Source: Legionella brunensis (GTDB lineage Bacteria > Pseudomonadota > Gammaproteobacteria > Legionellales > Legionellaceae). From it: a DNA stretch of 64,000 nucleotides. This document shows positions 1-9,538 of this stretch, one piece after another. Made by a program: the position numbers and the translations under genes. How positions within the stretch are numbered: position 1 is the stretch's first letter; each line of letters begins with the position of its first letter. The DNA lies in NCBI RefSeq assembly GCF_001467025.1, contig NZ_LNXV01000004.1:145254-209253 (forward strand). The letters are read 5' to 3'. The notes below the pieces were generated by a model. It did not search any database and had not been told where the DNA came from. It saw nothing but the letters and a program-made list of their open reading frames with translations.

Positions 1-2272
1 TAATAGTGGGTAGCTCTTTCACATTGGCTAATTGTTCAGTCAGGGCCTTTTGAATTGCAGCACTACGGTTCTTATCAAAGAAAGCCTGATGTTGTTCATC
101 GAGAATGATATAGGTATCTAAATCATAATTATTATCACAAGTTAAAATAGTGGCCTCTTGAATTGTCGCATAGTGATTGCTTAAGACAGTTGTGGTGATG
201 GTGAATCGTTCATCGCTGTGAGGCATATAAATAAATACTTCCGTGCCTCCTTGACTGTGGTGAGGCATGATGAGTACGAGTGGGTATTCTTTGCAATTAA
301 TAATGGCTTGAGTATGTTTTGCAATAATCTCGGCTGGCTCGTGCAGAAAATATCTTTTTTTAAAATTAGCCCACAACTTCTCAATGTTTTCTTGAGAAAA
401 GCCTTTCTTAAGTAAAATCTTCATGGCTTGATTTTTGCGTAGGCTAACGACGGCTGCCTCATCAAGCAAATCCTTTTCCTGCATTGCCAACTTTGCCCCA
501 CGGTATAACTCTTTTAACAAGGAGTCTCTCCAGGTATTCCAGAGTTTTTGATTTGTGGCACAAATGTCTGCGACAGTAAGTAAATAAAGATAATCCAGAA
601 ATTCTGCTTGAGGTAAAAGTGAACAAAATTGCTGAATTGTTTTGGGATCATAAATATCTTGCCGTTGTGCGGTTTGCGACATCAGCAAATGGTTTCGTAC
701 TAACCAAACCAGCAATTCTCTTTCGTTATTGTTTAAGCCATGACGATGGGCGAATTGGTCTGCTTCTTCTGCACCCAATTCGGAGTGATCGCCTCCTCGC
801 CCTTTAGCTATGTCATGAAAGAGGGCTGCTAAATACAGAATTTCACGTTGTTTAATAGAGGGCATTAACTGAGCTGCTAAGGGAAATTGTTCGGCATATT
901 CGATTTTTAGGAAACGAGCAAGATTACGAATAACGAACAGTGTATGTTGATCAACGGTATAAACATGAAATAAATCGTATTGCATCTGTCCTGTAACTGC
1001 TGCAAAACAATCAAGATAATGGCTTAGGATTCCATAGCGATTCATGTGGTGCAAAGGTTCATAGGGATCTTCGGCCGTTTTGAAGATATTAAGAAAACAG
1101 TCGGTGGCAGCTTTGGATGTACGAAATTTTTTATTAAATAAATAAAGATTCTGGCGGATTAGGCGAATAGTGCTGGCACGGACCCCTTCAATGTTAGGAC
1201 ATTTAGCAATCCATAAAAATAGCTCCAGTAAAGCCAGGGGCTTTTGAGTAAAAATTTGGGAGTGTTTAGCTTCAATGTAGTAATTGGCCAATTGAAAATT
1301 ATTATCAAGGGAAATAATTTTCTGTTTTTGATGGTAAACAATAGCTTCAGCAAACCACTGCAGTAGCATTTCATTAAGCTCTCGAATGCGTTTTATTATT
1401 TTAAAATACGCTTTCATAAATTGTTCAATGGCTAAGGAGTGAGTTTTATCAGCAAAACCAAACAGATTGGCTAATTTAACTTGATGGTCAAACAATAATC
1501 GCTCTTCGTCCTTTCCTGCAAACATGTGAAGGGCAAAGCGAACTCGCCATAAGAAATGCTGACATAATATAAGCTCTTCATATTCTTTATCAGTAATAAA
1601 GCCGCTACCAATGACTTCAGCTAATTTATTAATACCGAAATGACGTTTACAAATGTTTAATAAAATATGAAGATCTCTTAACCCTCCTGGCCCATTTTTT
1701 ACATTGGGCTCAAGATTATAAGCAGTTTCTCCGTACTTTGCATAACGCTGGTATTGTTCTTGTTTTTTGGCAAAAAAATAATCTTTGCTGGGCCACATAT
1801 GCAATGAATGCGTCTTGTAGGCTAGCTCTTCCATTAATGCGCCGCGACCAGCAACCAAATGCATATCAAGGATGCTTGAAATTACACTTAAGTCTTGACT
1901 AGCGAGATCCGCACAGGCATCCACACTGGTTATTTGATGGCTGATATCTAATCCAATATCCCAACAATTTTGAATAAAGGCTTGGGCACGTTGAGAGTGA
2001 GTTTTTGAAATTGTTTCAGTGTGCAGCAAAAGTAAATCAATGTCAGAATGGAGTTGCAGTTCGCGGCGCCCATAACCGCCAAGGGCTAACAAGCAAAATT
2101 TATTACCAAGGTGTAATTTGTTTTGGTGAAATAGCGTGAGGAGCACGTCATCAATAAAGTTAACAAGTTTATTAGTGATTGTAGTAATGCTGGCTTTTTG
2201 ACGAAATTCATTGCACAGCTCTTCCTTGAACTGTTTGATTGATTGTTTTAATACTTGATTATCGTTCTTCAT
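1..2272 (-). CDS. glnD: GlnD, [PII] uridylyltransferase/uridylyl-removing enzyme (3' end off window)
   Basis: GlnD uridylylates PII proteins when glutamine is low and removes UMP when it is high, setting nitrogen status. The reading frame is open from an ATG at 2272 to the window edge, about 757 codons. The family usually has about 860-900 residues, so the C-terminal ACT region is probably outside. The nucleotidyltransferase signature GGYGRREL (about residues 65-72) is followed by SDIDL (76-80), which carries the two catalytic Asp. A later HD motif, LFHDIAKGRGGDHSELGAE, supplies the hydrolase metal site. The start codon overlaps the 3' end of map (map stop at 2259-2261), so the two are probably translationally coupled. 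The gene is intact as far as it can be read. Identification is firm; only the far C-terminus is unseen. Confidence 0.95.
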   Translation of the reverse strand, partial: MKNDNQVLKQSIKQFKEELCNEFRQKASITTITNKLVNFIDDVLLTLFHQNKLHLGNKFCLLALGGYGRRELQLHSDIDLLLLHTETISKTHSQRAQAFIQNCWDIGLDISHQITSVDACADLASQDLSVISSILDMHLVAGRGALMEELAYKTHSLHMWPSKDYFFAKKQEQYQRYAKYGETAYNLEPNVKNGPGGLRDLHILLNICKRHFGINKLAEVIGSGFITDKEYEELILCQHFLWRVRFALHMFAGKDEERLLFDHQVKLANLFGFADKTHSLAIEQFMKAYFKIIKRIRELNEMLLQWFAEAIVYHQKQKIISLDNNFQLANYYIEAKHSQIFTQKPLALLELFLWIAKCPNIEGVRASTIRLIRQNLYLFNKKFRTSKAATDCFLNIFKTAEDPYEPLHHMNRYGILSHYLDCFAAVTGQMQYDLFHVYTVDQHTLFVIRNLARFLKIEYAEQFPLAAQLMPSIKQREILYLAALFHDIAKGRGGDHSELGAEEADQFAHRHGLNNNERELLVWLVRNHLLMSQTAQRQDIYDPKTIQQFCSLLPQAEFLDYLYLLTVADICATNQKLWNTWRDSLLKELYRGAKLAMQEKDLLDEAAVVSLRKNQAMKILLKKGFSQENIEKLWANFKKRYFLHEPAEIIAKHTQAIINCKEYPLVLIMPHHSQGGTEVFIYMPHSDERFTITTTVLSNHYATIQEATILTCDNNYDLDTYIILDEQHQAFFDKNRSAAIQKALTEQLANVKELPTI

Positions 2273-3023
2273 TACGTAAGGTTAAAATTTCAACCCCATC
2301 TTCAGTTACCAGCAAAGTATGTTCCCACTGTGCTGAAAGACTATGATCCTTTGTAACAACAGTCCAATTATCGGGCAATAGGCGCGTATGATGCTTGCCG
2401 ACGTTAACCATTGGCTCAATGGTAAAGGTCATGCCAGGTTTTAAGATTTCCCCAGTGCCAGGTGTGCCATAGTGAAGAACTTGAGGATCCTCATGAAAAA
2501 TGCGGCCAATTCCATGCCCACAGTACTCACGAACTACTGAGCAACGGTTTTTTTCTGCATGCTGCTGAATAGCATGGCCTATATCACCTAAACGAACTCC
2601 TGGTTTTACCATATTAATACCAATCCACAAGCAGTCATGGGCAATATTTACAACATGTTTGGCCTTCACCGACGGAGTTCCAACAAAAAACATTTTGCTT
2701 GTGTCGCCATGGTATTCATCTTTAATCACTGTCACATCAATGTTAATAATATCTCCGTCCTTTAATACTTTTTTACTTGGGATACCATGACAAACCACGT
2801 GATTAATGGATGTGCAAATAGATTTGGGAAAACCGTTATAATTTAAGGGGGCGGGAATAGCTTTTTGTTCATTCACAATATAATTATGGCAAATTGTATT
2901 TAATTCATCAGTACTAACCCCTTCTTTAACATAGGGGCCGATCATTTCCAAAACTTCCGCTGCAAGCTTGCCTGCAACACGCATTTTCTCAATTTCTTCA
3001 GGGGTTTTAATTGTTACTGCCAT
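2259..3023 (-). CDS. map: Methionine aminopeptidase type I
   Basis: Cytosolic metalloprotease that removes the initiator methionine from nascent proteins with a small second residue. The 254 residues match type Ia enzymes, which lack an N-terminal extension. All metal and catalytic residues are visible: H79 (VCHGI), D96 (NIDVT), D107 (GDTS), H170 (GHGIGR), E203 (IEPM) and E234 (QWEHT). The start is ATG at 3023. It overlaps glnD by 14 bases and is read just before it. In many gammaproteobacteria map and glnD sit beside rpsB; here rpsB is 6.5 kb away on the other strand, separated by accessory genes. Confidence 0.97.
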   Translation of the reverse strand: MAVTIKTPEEIEKMRVAGKLAAEVLEMIGPYVKEGVSTDELNTICHNYIVNEQKAIPAPLNYNGFPKSICTSINHVVCHGIPSKKVLKDGDIINIDVTVIKDEYHGDTSKMFFVGTPSVKAKHVVNIAHDCLWIGINMVKPGVRLGDIGHAIQQHAEKNRCSVVREYCGHGIGRIFHEDPQVLHYGTPGTGEILKPGMTFTIEPMVNVGKHHTRLLPDNWTVVTKDHSLSAQWEHTLLVTEDGVEILTLRNEER

Positions 3024-3111
3024 GGTTTAATCCGCAAAAATATAATAGTAGCACAAGCATTCTTCTCGTCGAATAAAATTAAGAACATTTTAATATGTAA
3101 TAAAAATTATC

Positions 3112-3330
3112 TTGGTTGCATATCCAATAATAGCGATGATAGATGCATCCTATCTTTGTGCAAAAAGAAAAATTGTTTAGCACAGATATCCTATAGGAAT
3201 TGGACATTTAGTAATCTAATGGATGGAGTCTTACTTTCATCCATCCACCTGCATTTTTATTCCCAATAAGGGAATTATAGCTATTTTGCAAAATACAAGG
3301 GTGATAAGGGGGTTAAGCTGGCGAGGCTAA
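3112..3330 (+). pseudogene. Remnant of an ankyrin-type gene, paralogous to the pseudogene at 6.8-8.7 kb
   Basis: No open frame crosses this stretch. Its second half (about 3238-3330) still resembles part of the larger relic at about 7375-7470. Both read 'ccacctgcattt', then 'gaattatagct' or 'gaaattatagct', then 'ttgcaaaatac', then a G-rich tail. Its first part ('ggttgca..ccaataat' near 3113-3132) resembles DNA just upstream of that relic (about 6810-6828). I read it as a largely deleted second copy of the same gene. The rest of the 404-base gap between map and the next gene shows only a weak inverted repeat, GGATGGA/TCCATCC (3221-3227 with 3240-3246). Confidence 0.45.
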
Positions 3331-3427
3331 TGATTAATTAATCACTCACATGTGTAATAATAAATTTTATTGAATTTATTTTAATCTAGAAGTACAATTT
3401 AAGGTTTTTTAATTACAGAGGGTGAAT

Positions 3428-4741
3428 ATGACAAGGTTTTATAAAGACTTTGCACAAGAATTAGTTCGATATTTGCCAGTGGCAACAATTGCTAATCTAA
3501 CACGCACATCAAAATTCAATAACCAACTATTTCAACCTTTTTTAAATAAAATTAAAGTTTGCACTACATTTCTGTCTCACGTTGTACAAGGAGATCCAGA
3601 TCAATTAGTAAAGCTTTTAACTCCAACAACGACTCACCTATTATTCGAGAAAGCAGATATAAAAGACCTTCGTGATCGCTTTTTTTATAATGTTTCGCCT
3701 TATCAGCTCATAACGTTTCTCTGTGATGATGAGATGAAGAAGAAAATCCTACCCTTAGTCCCCAAACATCTGGAAAAAAAACGTATTGAGCAAGAGGCGG
3801 AGCTGGATATTGGTGGTGCGGATTTGGTCAAAATGAAAGATGACCCTGAATTGATAGCAAATCAGAATTTCAATGGTATTACTGAATTTAAAACACAATA
3901 TGTTTTATCGAATCAGACAATAGAGTTAATATTTCCCTTGCTTGAAAATAAAGATGGGATTATTTATTACGAAGATTCAAGCGGTATCATAAATTTCTAC
4001 TATGCTAATCGCGAAACCCAAATGGTTACTCTTATCACACCCGAAATCAATTCCGAATTTGAACAGATCGCTTTCGATAAATTCAAGGCTTCCTTTGCGG
4101 CCATGGAAAATAATAGCAGCCGCCGTTCAAATGATGAGGAGCACCAATTAATTGCCCAAATCCTACGACATACATTAAAGCGAAAAGGAATTTGCTATGA
4201 ATGTAATGGGATAAAATACCAAGATAGTCGAACTGAATTTCGGCTTATTAATGCTTATCGGACTTGTATTAGGCTTTACGATGAGGCTCTCCAGAATGGC
4301 CAGTGGAATAAGGCTGATGACTATTGGCGTAAGGAAGTTGGAAAAGCCCAAGGTTATGAAATATGGGTACTGCAGCGTCTGTGTGAGTTAAACCGTCCAT
4401 TTACGTTACCTCTTATTCAATTAGATGAGTTCAAACGTGGATTCACAGTATACAATTATCAAATGAATAAAGAAGAATCTCTTGTTTCAGACGGGAAACT
4501 TGATGCTAATTTAGGTACACATTTTGCCATATATAAGGGAGCATCGTGGCGGGCTAGTGCGCGCAACACAGGCTCATGGAAAGTAGGGATCTCGTGGAGT
4601 GCAGCTGCTCCTCGGTTACTACTAGATCTAATTGCAGTCTGTAATTTTGTAAAAGAGGCCAAGGAAAATAGGATGAATCACAAAAAGAAAGAAGATTCAC
4701 AAGGTGTAATTCAGCACTATGTAGCTCAGTTCCTAGCTTGA
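3428..4741 (+). CDS. F-box-like protein, candidate secreted effector, function unknown
   Basis: The product has 437 residues from ATG 3428, which an AGAGGG Shine-Dalgarno at about 3417-3422 supports. A GTG six bases upstream is possible but leaves no spacing. Residues about 5-35 have an F-box-like pattern, with the elements ELVRYLP, an intervening hydrophobic helix, then SKFNNQLF. The middle is charged and not recognised. The C-terminal 150 residues are hydrophilic and Trp/Arg-rich (ASWRASARNTGSWKVG) and end in a helical segment. There is no signal peptide or membrane segment, which fits a cytosolic or type IV-exported protein. It lies between an ankyrin relic and a GT-B-like gene. F-box proteins in Legionella typically recruit host SKP1/cullin ubiquitin ligases, but that role here is inference. 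Confidence 0.55.
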   Translation: MTRFYKDFAQELVRYLPVATIANLTRTSKFNNQLFQPFLNKIKVCTTFLSHVVQGDPDQLVKLLTPTTTHLLFEKADIKDLRDRFFYNVSPYQLITFLCDDEMKKKILPLVPKHLEKKRIEQEAELDIGGADLVKMKDDPELIANQNFNGITEFKTQYVLSNQTIELIFPLLENKDGIIYYEDSSGIINFYYANRETQMVTLITPEINSEFEQIAFDKFKASFAAMENNSSRRSNDEEHQLIAQILRHTLKRKGICYECNGIKYQDSRTEFRLINAYRTCIRLYDEALQNGQWNKADDYWRKEVGKAQGYEIWVLQRLCELNRPFTLPLIQLDEFKRGFTVYNYQMNKEESLVSDGKLDANLGTHFAIYKGASWRASARNTGSWKVGISWSAAAPRLLLDLIAVCNFVKEAKENRMNHKKKEDSQGVIQHYVAQFLA

Positions 4742-4870
4742 AATAAGTGAAGGGACCCAGCATTTGCGAAAAAATTCCGCATAGTTTCTTCAAGAAATTC
4801 AATAGATTTTAATTTGAAATTTATGCGGGGCAATTGTCATAAGTTATCTTTGGGTAAGCGACATGCTATC

Positions 4871-6688
4871 TCAAAATCCAGTCGTCATATCTGAGCCGAA
4901 TTCTTCTTTGAGAGCTTCAGCTTCTTTATATTTCTCTTCAGAGGAAAGAGTTGGGCACTTTTGGAAGAAGGTGACTACTTTATCACGCAATACAAACTCA
5001 GGGGCTTTGGTTTCTTCTAAGTTGGAGCGTGTTTCTAATGTTTTCATTAGCTCTTCATCTTTTTGAAAGAATTCAACTATCTCATCAATATTTCTAAATA
5101 CCTTAGGAGGGCTATCTTGTTTTATTTGAATTTTAACCGGAAATTTAACGTCCTTCTCCTCAATCTGACTAAGCAATTGAAAAACGGCTTTAATATAACG
5201 TCGATTAACTCTAAGTCCAGGATCTTTACGCATGGCTTTTTCTGCTTCATTGAGTGTCTCGGACTGCGTATGTTGCACATTCTCAAATAAAATCTCAGAT
5301 GCTTGTTTGGAATAAGTCTCTTTGTCAGTAATTGCTTTAAAAAATACATCCATTTTGCTCTTATCGGGGCTTGGTTCAGGAATTAATGGAAGATTTACTA
5401 ATTGATCTACTAGAGCAAGCACATCCTTTTTCTCTTCGTATAAGACATTCTGCTCAAATTTATTTGCAATAAATTGAGCATTGGCTTTTTGTTCATTATG
5501 TCCATGAATTGGTAGAACCAACAAACGTGAATTATCATTTGCTTTTGTGTGTAGATAAGTAAATTCTCCAGTTGTTCCTGCACCTGCAGTTGTTATTCCA
5601 TCGGCTTCAGCGATATAAGCCATATGCATGGCATTGTAATTTTTCCCTTGTATTGCTCCTTGGCCGCAAAATAAAAATACTTTGTTTGTATAATTAGGGT
5701 CGTTACTCTCAATTTTTTTGCGGATATGTTCGCCAATTGCTGGAGTGCTTGCATGAGCATAAATATAGACTACTTGTTTCACATCTTGTGGCTTTAAATT
5801 CTCAGGCCACATAACCCCTGCTTTTGTTGAACTGTACTCTTTTTTCAGGTCAATTCGAGCGCCATTACAATGCAAAACATCAATGACTAGTTTTTTTGCT
5901 TGCTCCTTGCTTGTGTCTTTAGAAATACCGAGCTTGCTCATTAAATCTTCCACGGTGGATAAGGTATTTTTATCTCCCAATTCCATATGAGAAATTTTTC
6001 CGCCACTTGCAGAAAGTACTTTTGCCAAGAGAGCATAACTACCTAAAAAATTCTTTTCATCATGAAGCAAAATGGCGTGATTTTGTTGATCTAGGCAGTG
6101 CTGTGGAGGAACACCGACTTCAATTGCTGCTTTTTGTAAATAAGGATCCATATCCGTAAGAACATAGATTTTATCATTTTTATTTTGAAGTTCTTTGGAT
6201 AAAGATTGCATCAAATGTTTAGCTGAAATGGTGAGGTCAGGCATCACTTCACTATAAATAAACTGTGTAGGTAATAGATTAGATTGGTTTTCAGTTTGAC
6301 TTGAAGGCCACAATGCACCGCACTCAATAATATCGCTGTTTTGATTTTTACTTCGCTCGGGATAATGTGCAAACCGGTCTAAAATTTTTGCATCATCTGA
6401 AGAGCCGTCTTTCTTTAAATACCCATACACGGATTTATCAGCAACACTAAATACAACTTGTATGCCTTTTTCCTGCAATATATTTGTGATTCGATTGAGT
6501 TCAGGTCTATCAATATTTTCCCATTTTGGGGGGCAATGAAAAATTACAGCATCATTTGTATGCAAATGCCCATCTTTAAGGGCCTGCTCAATGATACTAA
6601 AAGTTCTTCCAGTATGGCCGCCTCCAGTAGGTGAATAACCAACAACTAAAACCTTATCTGCATTATTTATGGCATCTTTAAGAGGCAT
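4871..6688 (-). CDS. Putative GT-B glycosyltransferase-like protein, function unknown
   Basis: The product has about 605 residues from ATG 6688. An in-frame TTG at 6721 would add 11 residues and has no better ribosome site. Near the N-terminus a beta strand leads into GYSPTGGGHTGRT, the Gly-rich loop typical of MurG/MGDG-synthase-like GT-B enzymes. Around residues 370-425 the order 'EADGITTAGAGTTGEF' then 'LPIHGHNEQKANAQF' copies the nucleotide-sugar half-site of family 28 transferases (Gly-rich turn, acidic residue, then Pro...Glu/Gln...Asn-Ala). The last 150 residues are helical and charged. There is no signal peptide or membrane helix. It converges with the F-box-like gene and lies beside an ankyrin pseudogene, a setting that suggests an exported effector. 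Donor, acceptor and activity are unknown. Confidence 0.5.
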   Translation of the reverse strand: MPLKDAINNADKVLVVGYSPTGGGHTGRTFSIIEQALKDGHLHTNDAVIFHCPPKWENIDRPELNRITNILQEKGIQVVFSVADKSVYGYLKKDGSSDDAKILDRFAHYPERSKNQNSDIIECGALWPSSQTENQSNLLPTQFIYSEVMPDLTISAKHLMQSLSKELQNKNDKIYVLTDMDPYLQKAAIEVGVPPQHCLDQQNHAILLHDEKNFLGSYALLAKVLSASGGKISHMELGDKNTLSTVEDLMSKLGISKDTSKEQAKKLVIDVLHCNGARIDLKKEYSSTKAGVMWPENLKPQDVKQVVYIYAHASTPAIGEHIRKKIESNDPNYTNKVFLFCGQGAIQGKNYNAMHMAYIAEADGITTAGAGTTGEFTYLHTKANDNSRLLVLPIHGHNEQKANAQFIANKFEQNVLYEEKKDVLALVDQLVNLPLIPEPSPDKSKMDVFFKAITDKETYSKQASEILFENVQHTQSETLNEAEKAMRKDPGLRVNRRYIKAVFQLLSQIEEKDVKFPVKIQIKQDSPPKVFRNIDEIVEFFQKDEELMKTLETRSNLEETKAPEFVLRDKVVTFFQKCPTLSSEEKYKEAEALKEEFGSDMTTGF

Positions 6689-6859
6689 GGCAATCTTCGT
6701 AAAAATAAAGTATATGATCAAAGAGTAGTGAATTTGCTCATTATGTCAAATTATGTTTCACTCGCTGTTTGTTGCATGAAAGGAGTGTGTAATGAGAATT
6801 TATCTTTTGGTTGCGTGCCCAATAATGTTTATGTTTTAATTGCACGCTAATTGATTTAA

Positions 6860-8699
6860 ATGGACTTTGTGGTGGAATACACTCATCCTGTTTCTAAATT
6901 GATTTATATGCCATAAATAAATTTAGCTTTAAAAGAGGCTATCGATGAAGGACAAGTTGAGTTAGTTAGAACTATTCTTGCTGATCGTGATGTTAATGGT
7001 TTACCCCGCTCTGATATTAACAATGTTTCCGAAATAGTTTGATCCGTACTGGGCTCTTATAGACATTAAGTAGACTTACAGCGTCTCTTAAGTTTCCTAT
7101 CCCATTATCTTCTTAGGCTGGTTACGAAATCATTGATTTATTTTTAACGATTTATTCAAGAGATGGAAATACTGTTATAGATTTAAATGTTAATAATGGG
7201 GTAGGAAGTAATGGGCTTTTTCTAATTCAAGCTGTACTAAGCGATGATGTACATATTGTTCGTACTATACTAGACCTTAGAAATGCAGATGGTAGTGCTG
7301 CAATTGATATTAATTATCAACTATCATGGGTATTAGAGGAACCGCTTTAGATGTTGCATATATTGGGTTTTTTACCACCCACCTGCATTTACTCCTAATC
7401 AAGAAATTATAGCTGCTTTGCAAAATACGGGCGCAAGAGGGCTGTTGAGCCAGTGAGAGCTGATGTTCATCACACAACCGTTGCTCTTCCCCAAGATCAA
7501 TTAGATGAAAATGAATTTGTTGGGCTTGATGATGAGGTCGCGTTTGCCCAAAATCCACAGAATGTTCATTTGCCTCCCGTTGAAAGAAGCGTTGATTTAT
7601 CAATAATCTTTATTATCAAAAAACGGGTTGGCTGTCTTTTGAAACAGTAAAGCAAGAAATTTAAAAATTTATTCAAAGTGCAGGGCAAAGAAAATTATTT
7701 ACTGAGGAAAAGCTGCCTTATATAAAAAAGACTTTGAATTTGTTTGTAGTGATAGTACTGATATTAAACACATCCCTTCAAACTTAATGATGCGAGATAT
7801 TTTAGTATTAGTCTGGTTGGGAGCTAATGATAGTTCGCGCCTTGCTGAAGGATGCCCCGCATCGGCAAAGCCAGAAAATATTAATGATTAAGAAAGCAGG
7901 CTCTTCTTGAAAAATTTTATGAAATTGTAACTGTCTATTATCGGGAGGGTAAATTTTCTCCTTCGTGTCTAGGAGGAGCAAGGAGTCTCCTTGTTGAGAC
8001 CCTTAATAGAGCTCATCCATCCGTATTTGTAGCGCCTACAGCGGAAGCTATCAAGGACATGGCTGTAGAGTACATGAAAAATTATAATATTGAGCAGTTA
8101 AATAGTTTAAAATTGCAGGAGCAAAGGGATATCCTAAATACTTGGGCTAGAGGAGAGGATAAAAAATCTGCCGATTTATTCAGGGAAACCCAGCAAGGAG
8201 GCTTGTTCAAACTTTTAAAAACATACTTAGCCTCTCTTGGAGCCAAAATGGTTCATGGAAGCGGATGAGAATTATTTATATTTTCCTGCCCCTATACCTA
8301 ATAAAGAATTACGTCAATTAATTGACCAAATAACTGAGCTTGAAATTGATACGGCAAACGCTAATCAAGAAAGTGTAGTTGGTGCTATTAAAAAATTAGC
8401 CAGGGAGGTTTTTAATGAACCATCCCGCAGTTATGAAGAAGACCTTGAATATCTGCAGCATTATTACGCGGGTTATAAAAGTATTGAGCTTGTTTTACAA
8501 GGTGAAAGCGATGCAGCATCTGCTCTAAAGGAAGCCTTTATTAGTCTAACGAAAAAAAATCAAGACTCTTGGCTTGTCATTTCTTAGTAATAGAATTAAC
8601 CGTGAACAATTCACTGAAATATTTGATAGACAACTTGACCTCATTAAAAATAATGATGATGAAGTCACTGATTCAAGTCATCCTTTGAAAGGAAGTTAA
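6860..8699 (+). pseudogene. Decayed ankyrin-type protein gene (multiple stops and frameshifts)
   Basis: One protein-like reading can be followed from ATG 6860 to a TAA at 8697-8699 only by jumping frames. The start frame has a stop after 17 codons, then continues INLALKEAIDEGQVELVRTI, an ankyrin-like helix pair, to another stop near 7040. A second block reads YEIIDLFLTIYSRDGN and VHIVRTILDLRNADG. A frame change near 7325 restores RGTALDVAYIG, again ankyrin-like. Three further blocks at about 8059-8268, 8237-8587 and 8575-8699 make up a helical C-terminal domain, each in a shifted frame. It probably encoded a host-interaction protein. At least five lesions make expression of a full product very unlikely. 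Confidence 0.75.
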
Positions 8700-8728
8700 A
8701 TAACAGGTGATTATAAAACTTACTATGT

Positions 8729-8768
8729 TTCCTGTTGCACTGCGGGTAGTAGCCAAGTGCAACAGGAA
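8729..8768. repeat. 13-bp perfect inverted repeat between convergent genes
   Basis: TTCCTGTTGCACT (8729-8741) is the exact reverse complement of AGTGCAACAGGAA (8756-8768), with a 14-base loop. It lies between the end of the ankyrin relic and the end of the Spy-like gene, where a bidirectional transcription stop is expected. Neither side has a run of T, so a classical intrinsic terminator is not clear. Confidence 0.6.
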
Positions 8769-8802
8769 TAGAGAAAATGTTGTGCCTATAACCTGACACA
8801 GA

Positions 8803-9282
8803 TTAGCACTGATGATTCATGCGTTTTTCTTCCCATTGTTTCATCATTTGTTTAAATTGTGTCTTTTGGTTTGTATTGAGAACGCTATAGATTTCTTGTT
8901 TAGCTGTAATCTTAGCTTTCATCATTTGTCCTAATAGCTCTTTCTTTTTATCGATCAAACTGTCTAGCTTAGATTTGTCTAGCGTATCAGCTGTAACTAA
9001 TTCATGAATTTGAGAGCGAATTGATTTCATTTGTTCCCAATTTGCTTTCTGACTTTGTTTCAGTTGATCTTTGATGGCTTTTATTTTGGATTGCTGAGTC
9101 GCATCCAAATTTAAAGAGCTCATCATTTCCTTCATACGCACACCACAACCACAACCTGGTGCTTTATCAGACATAGTTGGGCTTGTTGATGAGGATAAAA
9201 CATCCTGGCTTGCCGTGGCAGCAAAAACTGTCTGCCCCACAATGAAAGATAAAACCAGAGCAACTAGCGATATTTTTTTCAT
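8803..9282 (-). CDS. Spy/CpxP-like periplasmic protein (LTxxQ-type)
   Basis: The product has 159 residues and a clear signal peptide: positive MKK, a hydrophobic core, and a cut after about VFA-A at residue 21. The mature part is almost wholly helical. It carries two degenerate LTxxQ-type motifs (LDATQQSK near 80, LNTNQKTQF near 138), Met-rich helices and a CGCG cluster near residue 45. Spy and CpxP are periplasmic chaperone-like proteins induced by envelope or metal stress. The Cys/Met/His content (C-terminal MNHQC) could suit metal sensing, but this is inference. It is transcribed away from rpsB and ends at the 8729-8768 hairpin. Confidence 0.7.
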   Translation of the reverse strand: MKKISLVALVLSFIVGQTVFAATASQDVLSSSTSPTMSDKAPGCGCGVRMKEMMSSLNLDATQQSKIKAIKDQLKQSQKANWEQMKSIRSQIHELVTADTLDKSKLDSLIDKKKELLGQMMKAKITAKQEIYSVLNTNQKTQFKQMMKQWEEKRMNHQC

Positions 9283-9405
9283 TTTACTATCCTTAGTTAA
9301 TAGTTATTTAGAGACTTCCAGCAACGATTATAGACTCTGATTTTAATTTTTTCCTTAAAACCAAGTGTGTTTATAGTAAAAAAAAATTAATTAAAGTCAA
9401 TAACG

Positions 9406-9434
9406 TTGCTGATAAAGCTGTGTTGTGGTATAAA
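9406..9434 (+). promoter_or_regulatory. Sigma-70 promoter for rpsB-tsf
   Basis: TTGCTG (9406-9411) and TATAAA (9429-9434) are separated by exactly 17 bases. The GC-rich stretch right after the -10 box (cggcgc) resembles a stringent-response discriminator. The predicted start near 9441 gives a leader of about 100 nt before rpsB. Confidence 0.75.
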
Positions 9435-9440
9435 TACGGC

Positions 9441-9538
9441 GCTTTTTAACGACACACACGTTTCGTCACATATGGTGGGGTCCCATAAATTAAGGGTACC
9501 GTATGGGAAGCGTGGAGGCTTAACCCTGGAGAAATTAA
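9441..9538 (+). promoter_or_regulatory. Structured rpsB mRNA leader (S2 autoregulatory type)
   Basis: The untranslated leader can form a stem, TCCCATA (9481-9487) with TATGGGA (9502-9508). Its loop carries AGGGT (9493-9497), which can pair with ACCCT (9523-9527) downstream, giving a pseudoknot that ends just before the Shine-Dalgarno GGAG (9528-9531). S2-mediated repression of rpsB-tsf through a conserved leader is known in gammaproteobacteria; position and pairing fit that element. The structure was read by eye. Confidence 0.6.
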
